A stretch of DNA of 64,000 nt from positions 1,221,032 to 1,285,031 of the forward strand of contig NC_061076.1 of NCBI RefSeq assembly GCF_021917145.1, read 5' to 3'. The DNA is from Hypomesus transpacificus (lineage: Eukaryota; Chordata; Actinopteri; Osmeriformes; Osmeridae). Below, one piece after another: positions 12,960 through 23,787 of the stretch (position 1 is its first letter; each line of letters begins with the position of its first letter). A program made the translations under genes and the position numbers. Under the pieces are notes generated by a model. The model searched no databases. It saw only the letters and a list, made by a program, of their open reading frames with translations, and was not told the origin of the DNA.

Positions 12960-14236
12960 ATGGGGCAAGGTGAGCTACTCCTACCTGAAGCACCGTGGAC
13001 CTCGTTGGAACTGCTTCTAATAACCTCCTCTTCTTCCCTCTCTCGTCTCCCATCTTTCCTTCTCTTCTCTCCTGTCCTGTTTCCTATGTATTTCCACAAC
13101 TCCTCAAATCTCTCTCTCTCCCTCAGTCTTTCTCCTGCTGACCCTCCTGCTGGTCAGTGACCTGGTCAGGCCTGCATCCGGCTCAGAGAACCAGCGTCTC
13201 TTCAGCATCGCCGTCGACCGTGCGCAGAACCTGCACCTGCTGGCACAGAAGATGTTCAACGACTTTGTAAGACAACCCATCCTCCATGTTAAAACGTTTG
13301 ATTTGTTCTGACGGTCCAGTGAATCGGTCCAGTCGTCTTCTCTTGACGATTATGATTTTTGTATCTGATCCTTAATTTTCTAAATCTAAATATCTTCTAA
13401 ATCTCTCAATAGCTGTCTTTGTACTGCTACCCCTCTATCTCGAATTCCTTCAATCTATTTATCTTTCAGCCTCTCTGTGTCAAACTAACTCCCTGTTTCT
13501 TTCTGGCTGTACTTTACCCATAGGGCAGAGCTTTTTCGGAGGAGCAAAGACAGCGTCTCTTCCTACAAGACATCTGTAACGTCAGCCCTGTCAACAAGCA
13601 GGAAGTGCAGATTAGCTCTGTCAGTTGATTTTGCTTCCCCTGATTCTGATATACTCCTCAAATGTATCATGTTTAAAAAGAGGCATAACATGTATTTGTG
13701 TGTGTGTGTGTGTAGGTGCAGAAGCTGCTCCACATCTCGTTCCGTCTGGTGGAGTCATGGGAGTATCCTAGCCAGACTCTCAGCAGCTCCCTGACCCTCA
13801 GTCGCTTCAGTGAGATCCCTCTGAAACTCACCGACCTGAAGATAGGCATCGACACCATCCTCAGGGTACACACACACACACGCCCCAACTGATACACACA
13901 CAAACCTTCACAATGATGTTCTCTTACTCTAGATTTACTCAAAAGGAAAATCCAAACAAACTCTCAATCCAGACAAATTTATTCTGAGATTCTTCCCCCC
14001 CTCCCCCCCGAACCCCACCCAACACACACACACACATTTAAACACACACACACCTCCAGGGTACCCAAGACGGGATCCCCAGCCTAGAGGACAACGAGGC
14101 ACAGCAGCTGCCCCCCTACGAGAACTACTACCAGAACCTCGGGGGCGACGACAACATCCGCAGGAGCTACGAGCTGCTGGCCTGCTTCAAGAAGGACATG
14201 CACAAGGTAGGGGGCTCTGGTGGCCCTGTGTGTGTG

Positions 14237-14271
<35 letters not shown>

Positions 14272-14547
14272 GTGTGTGTGTGTGTGTGTTTTTGTGTGTG
14301 TCAGAGAAAGCTGGTGTGTAAGTGCTGTTATTTCTTTATGTGTGTAGAGTGTATGGTGTGCGTGAAATTGTGTGTGTGTGAGTGGGTTGTCTAGGTTACT
14401 GAAGCTGTAAAGCATGTGTGTGTTTCTGCTCCTCAGGTGGAAACGTATGAAAGTATAAGGAATGGAGTCTCTCAAGAGACAAGAGAGGGGAGGATGATTT
14501 TCTCACAATCCACCTTTGTTTTGTTTTGGAGTATAGATTTGTTCTGA
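12960..14547 (+). pseudogene. Growth hormone, copy 2: recombinant gene with aberrant C-terminus
   Basis: Exons 12960-12969, 13127-13266, 13524-13619, 13716-13865, 14060-14206 and a changed last exon 14437-14547. The promoter, exons 1-3 and their introns match copy 3; exons 4-5 and introns 4-5 match copy 1 (including the intron 4 that differs in copy 3). Exon 3 encodes [20 protein letters not shown] then [12 protein letters not shown], seven residues shorter than copy 1. After VETY the copy 1 sequence from about 10488 to 10709 is deleted, so the frame runs into former 3' UTR and adds about 32 unrelated residues (ESIRNGVSQETREG...) before a stop. Both cysteines of the small C-terminal loop are gone. 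Splice sites, promoter and AATAAA (14953-14958) remain, so it may be transcribed; a functional hormone is doubtful. An assembly artefact is possible but unlikely given the unique junction. Confidence 0.75.
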
Positions 14548-16373
14548 GACACCAGACCGATGGTTCTCTTTCTTACCAACGACAGCACTTTCTCTCTTTA
14601 TTTCTCTCTCTCTTTTTCAATAGTGGAGTCTGATTTAGAAGATTCCAACCAGATAAGTGTTTCTGATGGAAGTTTATTTGTTTGTCACTCGCAAATGATT
14701 CAAGATACGATTCATATTGGTGCTCATTTTTATAAGTAATCAAAACATACACAATCTCAGAGGATGTATGTTTAGTAACAGTTTAGGTCAAATTGGGCAC
14801 ATTGATCATGATAGCCTGTTGGTGAAAAGACTCCCATACGTATTAATGGTGAATACAAATGTATTAAGAGTCGTTTAGACGTTAGATGTTTTTTCTACTT
14901 GATTCATTTCCTTACTTACTGTATGTGAAATGTGTAATGGTTTTTAGTTTTCCAATAAAGCTGTTGTTTATTGCAAATCAACTTTTTCCACTCCCTGCTT
15001 TCTTTTTAATCAGTCAATCAGTCTGTCTGTCCATCTATCCACCCTGTGATTTTGTGATGAGTGGGCAGATTTTGGCAAAGAGTCATATGTGGGCCAAATC
15101 TGACCTCCCAAACAATCAAATAAAAGAACAGTAGGTTTTAACAACAACTGTCCATATAAACATTTTACTAACTTGGCAAAAAATCCAACTGTTTATCACT
15201 TTAGCACCAGACAGTGGAAGGATACAAGATCCACATACAGACAGTAAACTCCAACCCTGTCAGACTGTGTCACTGTTCAGATCGCTAAACTAACGTATAT
15301 ATAGCAAAAAAGACAACACACATCTTCATTGTTTCATCTGCTACAGCAAATCCTTATATTCAAAATAACACAATTTCACATTAGGGTACGTGACGACAGT
15401 TGAAGCATGCTCAGTGTTCTGTCACAGTTACCAAGGTTCAAAACCCCATATGAACACAATGTTCAACCATGTGAGACAGCTGGGTTCTCAAGATCACTAC
15501 CACTTGAGAATACATCTTGTCGAACTCTAAGTTCCTCTTTTTTGTCCGAAGCCCATTGGTTTGGACCAATCAGCACCCTCTGAGGAGCTATGGGCAGCTA
15601 CTGACGTGGTTGACCTGTGATAGACGATGATTGACACATGGGTCAGCCAATCACCTGCCAAGTATTTATTTTATTTTTTAAGTACCCTTTTGACCTTTTT
15701 CGAAACAGTTTCCAAAGACGACTTTCCAGATGGATATGTGTAACAAACCACATGGCAAGTCAGGTTAGTTCAGATCTGTTGGGACGTAACTAAACTAAAG
15801 ACCTGAATATCCACACAATCTCCATCCTTATAATCTGGCATTGCAATCTCTGCCAGATTATGTAATATTGCCGTTTAAAACACCATTGATGTTGGAGATA
15901 CTTGCACTATAATCCTGTAATGAGGACCGAGTGGAAAGGCCAGTACTCTCTGAACCCTCCCTGTGACAGAATGGGGCCTGGCTGCACATTCGCAGCACAA
16001 CGCAGACGGCTCCGAACACGACTCTCAACCCTCAGTGATCGGGTTACTGTTGTGCCAGAGATTTGATGAAATGACATTTCACACAGTTTGAATATATGGA
16101 CCAAAATGTGACAATATTTCACACAGTATGAATATATGGACCAAAATGCAATGACACGTAGACCTCCAGTGGCTATCTTGATCATGGTCAAGTCATGATG
16201 AATATGGAGCACAATGTGACCATTTCAGACAGTGTGACTATGGATCACACCGACACCCCCCCCCCCCCACACACACACACACACACACCTGCCATAATAG
16301 GTAGGGATTAGATAACCTTTATTAAATGTAAATGTAAATTAGATACAGGACACGAACTGTGTGGAACCAATAT

Positions 16374-16409
<36 letters not shown>

Positions 16410-16575
16410 CAGTTATTTTGGGAGTGAGGAACAATCTCCCTGAATGCTTTAAAACATCGATGACCTGGTCATGCAATCCACAAACTCATACACAAACATG
16501 CCAAATTAATCTTTTTATCTAAGATAGAATAACCATCACATTTCTCTTACCAATGCATTGAAACATAAGTTTGCG
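14548..16575. other. Duplicated GH intergenic unit (second copy)
   Basis: Near-identical to 10.8-12.84 kb, including AATAAA at 14953-14958 and the CA runs just before the next promoter. Differences are single substitutions, a short deletion near 14911 and longer CA tracts. Nothing coding is evident. Confidence 0.8.
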
Positions 16576-16695
16576 CTCTATAAAGCCAAGCTGCTAAACC
16601 GAAGACAACACACACCTTCCTGTATCTCTCAGAGACCAACGACAAACTCAGAGTTCTCTATTGAAGACGTCAGGCTCAGATACGACGAGGACAGA

Positions 16696-17949
16696 ATGGG
16701 GCAAGGTGAGCTACTCCTACCTGAAGCACCGTGGACCTCGTTGGAACTGCTTCTAATAACCTCCTCTTCTTCCCTCTCTCGTCTCCCATCTTTCCTTCTC
16801 TTCTCTCCTGTCCTGTTTCCTATGTATTTCCACAACTCCTCAAATCTCTCTCTCTCCCTCAGTCTTTCTCCTGCTGACCCTCCTGCTGGTCAGTGACCTG
16901 GTCAGGCCTGCATCCGGCTCAGAGAACCAGCGTCTCTTCAGCATCGCCGTCGACCGTGCGCAGAACCTGCACCTGCTGGCACAGAAGATGTTCAACGACT
17001 TTGTAAGACAACCCATCCTCCATGTTAAAACGTTTGATTTGTTCTGACGGTCCAGTGAATCGGTCCAGTCGTCTTCTCTTGACGATTATGATTTTTGTAT
17101 CTGATCCTTAATTTTCTAAATCTAAATATCTTCTAAATCTCTCAATAGCTGTCTTTGTACTGCTACCCCTCTATCTCGAATTCCTTCAATCTATTTATCT
17201 TTCAGCCTCTCTGTGTCAAACTAACTCCCTGTTTCTTTCTGGCTGTACTTTACCCATAGGGCAGAGCTTTTTCGGAGGAGCAAAGACAGCGTCTCTTCCT
17301 ACAAGACATCTGTAACGTCAGCCCTGTCAACAAGCAGGAAGTGCAGATTAGCTCTGTCAGTTGATTTTGCTTCCCCTGATTCTGATATACTCCTCAAATG
17401 TATCATGTTTAAAAAGAGGCATAACATGTATTTGTGTGTGTGTGTGTGTAGGTGCAGAAGCTGCTCCACATCTCGTTCCGTCTGGTGGAGTCATGGGAGT
17501 ATCCTAGCCAGACTCTCAGCAGCTCCCTGACCCTCAGTCGCTTCAGTGAGATCCCTCTGAAACTCACCGACCTGAAGATAGGCATCGACACCATTCTCAG
17601 GGTACACACACACACACAAAAACCTTCATTATCTCTTATTAAAGAAAATCCAAAGTAACTCTCAATCCAGACAAACAAATTCTGATATTACCCTTTACTG
17701 CCCCCCCCCCCCCCGCCCGCACACATACACACACACATTTAAACACACACACACCTCCAGGGTACCCAAGACGGGATCCCCAGCCTAGAGGACAACGAGG
17801 CACAGCAGCTGCCCCCCTACGAGAACTACTACCAGAACCTCGGGGGCGACGACAACATCCGCAGGAGCTACGAGCTGCTGGCCTGCTTCAAGAAGGACAT
17901 GCACAAGGTAGGGGGCTCTGCTGGGCCTGTGTGTGTGAGGGTGTGTGTG

Positions 17950-17981
<32 letters not shown>

Positions 17982-18094
17982 GCATTGTGTCAGGAAGTTA
18001 TAACCAAAGTTCTTGAGAGTGTACGTTTCTCCCGCAGGTAGAGACGTATCTGTACATGGCAAAGTATAAAACTTCCCTGGAGGCCAACTTCTAA
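16696..18094 (+). CDS. Growth hormone paralogue, copy 3, lacking the C-terminal disulfide loop
   Basis: Six exons: 16696-16705, 16863-17002, 17260-17355, 17452-17601, 17761-17907 and 18038-18094, giving 199 residues with all splice junctions intact. Signal peptide and helix 1 match copy 1 except RAQNLHLL for RAQHLHLL. Exon 3 is diverged and 21 nt shorter ([20 protein letters not shown]...), while exons 4 and 5 encode the same protein as copy 1. The last exon reads [18 protein letters not shown]: the two conserved cysteines are replaced by Tyr and by an early end, so the small loop disulfide cannot form, whereas the large-loop cysteines (DICNV, LLACFKK) stay. Intron 4 and intron 5 are distinct from copy 1. 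AATAAA is at 18137-18142. The reading frame is open throughout, so this looks like a living, divergent hormone gene. Confidence 0.88.
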
Positions 18095-18547
18095 ACTCTG
18101 ATTGGTCCTGGTCCTGGGTCACGTTACCTTAATCACAATAAAACCTTGTTGCAAAACATCAACCCTCTGTTTCCTTTATTGATATATCAACGTAAATAGC
18201 ATCTGTGTTAATCAGTTGTTAATATTTTCAGTATACTGTATATAATGTAGAAATGTACCGTCTCTACGTATTTTATTGGGTCACGGTCACCTATAATTGT
18301 CATTGGCTCTAACTGGTAGTAACTCCGCCCATCTTTCTGAGCGCGGCAAAATCAGACGCTCGCATCTCGTGCACATGCGGAAGTACATACAACTACTTCA
18401 GCAGGACTCGAACAAAACAAATGGAAGTTACATTTCGTTCTCTGTCGTTTCAACAAATCACGGCGTCTGCAACATTTTACAGACCGACACCGAATGTCAC
18501 ACGACAATGAATAGAAGTGAGAGATAACAGCACACGCGTTTCCAAAT
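18095..18547. other. GH copy 3 to rdm1 intergenic and rdm1 5' region
   Basis: Only about 450 bp separate the GH copy 3 stop and the rdm1 start codon. The first part is the GH 3' UTR; the CpG-containing stretch around 18330-18400 is the likely rdm1 promoter/5' UTR. No TATA box is evident there. Confidence 0.5.
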
Positions 18548-21500
18548 ATGGACATCGAAGTGGAAATTATCGAGTTCAAGGTACCCTACGAAAACAACAA
18601 AACTATTTTTGTTTGGGGTATCCAGCCTACGTTCACTGAGGCCTTTATTTACGTAAGTACATGTCAGACCGAAGCCGTTTTACATTTGTATACATTGTTT
18701 CATTTTACACACTTTCACTCAAAGTGATATACATATAGGCTTCATGGAAAGTAGGTCTACGGGTACTGTAGCGAGGTCAACGTTTGAACCCAGGGCCCTG
18801 TGAGGCTGCAGTTACCAGACTGAATGCCACTGTGTTAAGGCACCACATTTCAGAGAACTAGAGCTGCCCGTTGAAAAAAATAATATTGTTCGATCATTTA
18901 CGTTTGTTCGGCATAGGCCTACTGTCACTAAACAGATGCTATTTTTCGTATTTATTTTCCATGGCATATATTACAGCCAAATGACAGCCAGTGTTGTGTC
19001 AACCCTTGCAAACAAATTATTAATATATATAATAATTATTAGTATAAATTTATTATCGATAAAAAGTACTGCTAGCAATATTATTATTGTTGGTGTTTAC
19101 TTTTTAAACAAGACAGTCAAGTCAACCAAGGTCTGTTTTTCTGTGATCACAGCTAGATAAGAAAAAAGAAAAAAAATAACTGTCATAGTTTGAATTGGTT
19201 ATTAGAACACACCTAGTTCTGTTTCAGGAGTCTGCCTGGAAGGCGTTCTCTGCGTTCGGACCTCTTTACCTGCTCAAGGTTTGTCCAAACGCAGCCGTAG
19301 CGGAACCAGGGTTCTACGCGCTGATCAAGTACTTCTCTGCTGCCCAGGCCTCACTGGCCCAGAGAGCCATGGAAGGGAGAAGTCTGTTCCAGACCATGCC
19401 CCTAAGAGTAAGCACCCACACACAGGCACACAGACACACACACAGGCACACAGACACACACACAGGCACACACACACAGTCACACACACAGACACACACG
19501 CACACAGACACACGCACACACACAGACACACACACACACACACAGACACACACCCACAGGCACACACCCACACACAGACACACACACACACCCACAGGCA
19601 CACACACACAGGCACACACACAGAAACAGCTCTCCTTAAATTACATTTCCATTTATTCATTTACCAGACGCTTTTATCCAAAGCGACTTCCAAGAGAGAG
19701 CTTTACAAAAGTGCATAGGTCACTGATCATAACAACAAGATAGCCCCAAACATTGCGGGTAGCCAAAACATGAAGCATACATTGTGAAAAACCAAATAAG
19801 TGCCAAAGGGAAGAACCATAAGAACATGTAGTTAAACTAGATACAATTAAACAACATTAACTTCAAAAAGTGCAAGAGTGTACCTGTAGAAAAGCAAGCA
19901 ACAGTAAAATATTTCACAGCGAGTACAATAATTTTTGTAATCAATTACAGCTAACCAACAAGGGCAACAAGTTTCAATAAGAGTCATTGTGATCCTGGAG
20001 GAAAACTAACATCATAGCTAGTCTAGTAAGGTATGTTGATGTGTTTTGAAACGTATTTAGCATTCTACCTATGCTACATACAAGAGACGTTAGCATTGCT
20101 AATAGGCTAACTGTTAGCATACTTACAACTTGTGTTTGTGATGAGCATACGGTTGGAACAACACCTCTTTTCAGAAACAGCGGCTTAGCAAATTCTTTTT
20201 TAAATTGTCCAAGGTTTTCATTCAAAACTGTCTTTGGTGAAATGGTTCGAGCAAATGAATAAATGAGTGTCGAACTTCCTGGGATCTTCTAATAGACAAA
20301 CATCAGCCATGCCCGTCGAGCGTCTGGTTCCTCGGGAAGATGATGAAAAGTGTCAGCATGCCCAGTACAGCTTGGAAGACTGCATTTACGATGGTCCATT
20401 TACGATATACTTTAAAAACTTTCAAACGTTCTCCTTTGTTGTTTGCGTGGAAGTACACAGAGCAGCATGCAGCTAAACTAATGTCTGAGATCCTGGGCCA
20501 GAACACCAGAGGGCTGGTCTGTATGTAAATGTTGGAGAGTGACAGCTGATGCTATATTTGTGACGTCACAAATACAGCTCTTTCAAAACCGATCGTTTTA
20601 CAGCTGCAGTTTCAAGTTGTGAGATTTAGATAGGAAAGAGGTGTCAATGGACTTTGAGGTTCACTGTATGTCCATTTTACCCACCGAACTGTCATTATTC
20701 AACTATGACAAGGTAAAAACTGTTTTGCCAGCAATGACCCCTTTAAGCCTTTTGTTCTACATCTTCACCAGTAGGTGGCAGCACACCCCACAGTATGACA
20801 CAGACCCTGGGCAAGCAACGCTGACTTGTCCCCCTCACTCCAGACATGAGGTCAAAACAAGTCAGTCTGGCAGTTGAGGCCCATAAGTCACCAACAAAAT
20901 ACAAAAATGGAGGAAGCACATTTTTGGGGCGGACTTTTGTATTTACTTTGTTGGTTTTACCTGCAACATAATTACAGAAACAAAGTGCCTCTGTGCCAGC
21001 TTGACATCAATAAGATATATTTATTCTGTATGGAGTCATCAACAAGATCCATTGCTGAGATTCAGGATCCAAAAAAAAAAAGTCACAACTTGGATGCTTC
21101 ATACAGGCAGTGGAGGAACACAATGACTGTTCCTGCCAGTAGGGGGCAGTGTACAGCAGAGCCGGTCCCGTGACTCTGTGGCGTGTGCGTCCTGCAGGTG
21201 AGGGTGAGCACCAAGAAGCTGCCCTCCTTCCTGTCTGACCCCGCGTCCCATAGGCCCCTGAGCCTCAGCCGGTGTCAGGACCTGGCCAACCACTACCTGG
21301 GCTTCAACGGCTGGAGCACACGCATCATCACGGTACACACACACACATCATCACGGTACACACACACACATCATCACGGTACACACACACACACACGCAT
21401 CATCACGGTACACACACACACATCATCACGGTACACACACACGCATCATCACGGTACACACACACACGCATCATCACGGTACACACACACACATCATCAC

Positions 21501-23787
21501 GGTACACACACTCATGCATCATCACGGTACACACACACACACACGCATCATCACGGTACACACACACGCATCATCACGGTACACACACACACGCATCATC
21601 ACAGTACACACACACACACACGCATCATCACGGTACACACACACGCATCATCACGGTACACACACACACGCATCATCACAGTACACACACACACACGCAT
21701 CATCACGGTACACACACACACACAGGGACATATTCATAACATGCACTATCATCTCTAAGTCATAAACAACACGTATTCCAACGGTGTGTGTGTCCAGGTG
21801 AAGGACCTATCCAGTGATGGAGATCAGCAGGAGCTGGGTGCTCCAGGCCCAGCCCCAGGCCCAGCCCCAGGCCCAGAGGGGTCTCCCCTGGAAAGGAGTC
21901 TCCGCTACGGCTGCTTGGTGGAGCTGTCCTTCCCCAAACACCAGCTGAGCTGTCGGGGGGTGGGCATCGCTGAGGAGACCTTCCTCGTCTCCGGTCAGTA
22001 CATTCTCACACACACACATAAGTACACTTACACACACATAAGTACACTTACACGCACACACGTGTTCATTATCGTGTGTGTGTGAAGGAATAGCTCTGGG
22101 CCTGGGGGGAAACACACAGCTGTTCAGTATTGTGTGTGTGTGTGTGTGTGTTCCCCAGGCCCAGAGGTGGCCCTCCTGAAGAGAGGGAAGCTGCAGAGGT
22201 GGGCCAGAGACAAGGCTGTCGTCCAGGCCTTTGAGAAGGTGCTCCTACTGGCACTGGGTGAGTCCACACACGCGCTTACATGTCCTCACCCAAAAACACA
22301 CACACATAATCGGTACATACCTCTGTGCCTTCAGCTTGTACTGTAAAACACTTCCTGGTTAGGTGTTGTTGTGGATTATTGATAAATGGTACAGGGTGAA
22401 AGGCTTGTGGGGTACATAAGAATGAGGGAGAGAAGACCTAAAGTCTTCAACTGTACAGAAAGGAAATGCTGTTGAAGCAGAAAGGGAGGCTGGGGTGAAA
22501 GAGTGGGACTGATGTGTATTGTATGGACTCAAAAGGGAGTTGTTATGAGGCTAGTTAGAGTGAATAACATCGGTTCAGGGACAAAGTAACGTGGAAGCTT
22601 CTGAGGGTTAGCAGCTGGGAAGACTCCAGTTTGAAGGGGGAATGGAGGAGTAGCCGTCTAATCTGGGATCGATGAACCCCTCATAAGGAGGGGGAATAGG
22701 AAGCGAGAGTGACAGGTCAAGCTGACCTGGCCAGGGAAGTGGGGAGAGAAGGATGAAGGTGTCCTTAAGGAGGACTTGTGTTTATCAGGAAGTATGGAGT
22801 GAACTTGGGTCTCAGGGAAATAATGAACATAGAGGGCAGGTTTTGAGGGGACATTAGAGATGGTGAGTGTGCATGCATGTTGGGGTTATCTAGGACATGA
22901 TGGCCTTAACCAAAACATGGAAAAAACCTTCTAGAACCTTCTAAAAGGTTGTGAAATTGCAGCATGCAGGGCGGGGGATTTTCCTCAATTAGACTATATA
23001 GGGGGATGTCCAAGATATTTGATTGGCTTTTTTGTCTTATGTGAACTGCTGCCGCATTGCTGAATAAAACAAGCTGCCTTGTCTTTGAAAGATATTCCCG
23101 TCTCGACTCTATTTTTGATAATCCTTTTGAAACTAATTCTTCAACAGTAGATGTACGTAGTAGACACATGACAGAAGTGTCTTGATTGTCAAGCCTCTGT
23201 TGTTACGGCAACAGATAAGAGAAAAGGAACTCAACAATAGTTGGTCTATTTGACCGCCATTCTACCCTTTTCTTCTCGGATACCCAGGTAACGGGAAAGT
23301 GGTGGTTGAGCTGAGAGTGGACAGAGATGAGGTACTACCAGAGGAACACCTGGAGGGACTCATCCAGGTAACACCTGCACTGCATCGTCCAGCCCCTCCC
23401 TCCCTCCACATCCTCTCTCTTTCTTCCCTACTATGTCTATTAGTATAACACCATGGACCACCACCCTGGATCACCACCCTGGATCACCACCCTGGATCAC
23501 CACCCTGGATCACCACCCTGGATCACCACCCTGGATCCCCACCCTGGATCACCACCCTGGATTAACTCGTCCAGACACCTGCTCTCCCTCTGTCTCCCTG
23601 AGTTTCCCCTCCTCCCATTGTCTCTCCCTGTCTCTCTCCTTTCTCCCCTCACTTGTGTGTGTGTGTGTGTGTATGAAATAATCCCCCTTAAAGAAATAGC
23701 AATGTATGTATTTATCAGGTGAACAACGTGCCTTGGAGCCAATTGAACCCGGATGAAGAGGAGTGGGATCTCACAGTCAACATGTGA
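18548..23787 (+). CDS. rdm1: RAD52 motif-containing protein 1
   Basis: Nuclear RNA/DNA-binding protein linked to recombination and the response to DNA damage in vertebrates. Seven exons: 18548-18652, 19228-19407, 21198-21332, 21798-21993, 22159-22257, 23288-23367 and 23719-23787, with phases that fit exactly and 287 residues in total (human about 284). Residues 1-35 begin the RRM ([19 protein letters not shown]). Exon 2 completes it with [20 protein letters not shown] and [11 protein letters not shown]. Exon 3 has the RAD52-like motif core [19 protein letters not shown]. Exons 5-7 carry [33 protein letters not shown] and [12 protein letters not shown], as in RDM1. Exon 4 includes a fish-specific in-frame Pro-Gly-Pro-Ala repeat (21841-21875). 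Intron 2 (19408-21197) holds a long CA tract, a LINE 3' end and a decayed THAP element. Intron 3 is an array of copies of the exon 3 donor. Intron 5 carries an LTR-like segment. Confidence 0.93.
19640..20035 (-). mobile_element. LINE 3'-end fragment
   Basis: Reverse complement of the 3' part of the LINE at 29.88-30.39 kb. Shared blocks include 'agcgacttccaagagagagc' and 'gagtcattgtgatcctgg'. The same unit in shorter form is at 33.18-33.33 kb. Non-coding here; it lies inside rdm1 intron 2. Confidence 0.75.
20060..20742 (-). mobile_element. Decayed Kolobok-like THAP element
   Basis: Read on the minus strand this matches the THAP-domain region at 56.85-57.25 kb block by block (for example 'gctgctctgtgtacttccac', 'tgctgacacttttca', 'cctcaaagtccattgaca'). 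The outer end, ttaaaggggtcattg, abuts a TTAA at 20743-20746, which fits a TTAA target. The THAP frame is disrupted and the far end is cut off where a LINE fragment begins. Confidence 0.6.
21326..21725 (+). repeat. Tandem array of the rdm1 exon 3 splice-donor junction
   Basis: About 16 copies of a 20-30 bp unit whose core is catcatcacggtacacac. The first copy is the real exon/intron boundary (exon end ATCATCACG, then GTACAC), and every following copy repeats both the last exon bases and the donor. Fourteen copies keep ACG|GTA and two have ACA|GTA. Spacer length differs only in CA count. Confidence 0.92.
22879..23146 (+). mobile_element. Possible solo LTR (fossil)
   Basis: A roughly 270-bp segment in rdm1 intron 5 that begins TGTTG and ends CAACA, with a TATA-like 'actatatagg' and an AATAAA 80-90 bp before its end, in the order expected of an LTR. 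No internal retroviral region is adjacent and I see no clear target duplication, so the family is not assignable. Confidence 0.35.
23448..23568. repeat. 15-bp minisatellite in rdm1 intron 6
   Basis: About eight copies of 'caccaccctggat(ca)', the last ones with 'ccc' variants. It is intronic and non-coding. Confidence 0.9.

Larger units (their letters stand above)
9757..17601 (+). repeat. Large direct tandem duplication of the GH region
   Basis: From exon 4 of copy 1 (9757) to exon 4 of copy 3 (17601) the DNA is two near-identical units: 9757-13715 (3,959 bp) and 13716-17451 (3,736 bp), followed by the next exon 4. The length difference is almost entirely one 222-bp deletion in copy 2 around its last exon; the rest differs by rare substitutions and microsatellite length. 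Intergenic DNA at 10.7-12.5 kb reappears at 14.4-16.3 kb. The recombination point falls in or near exon 4. Confidence 0.9.

Noticed and set aside
21183-21758. Long His/Thr-rich reading frames in three phases
   Set aside because: They are translations of the CA-rich splice-donor array in rdm1 intron 3, not coding sequence.
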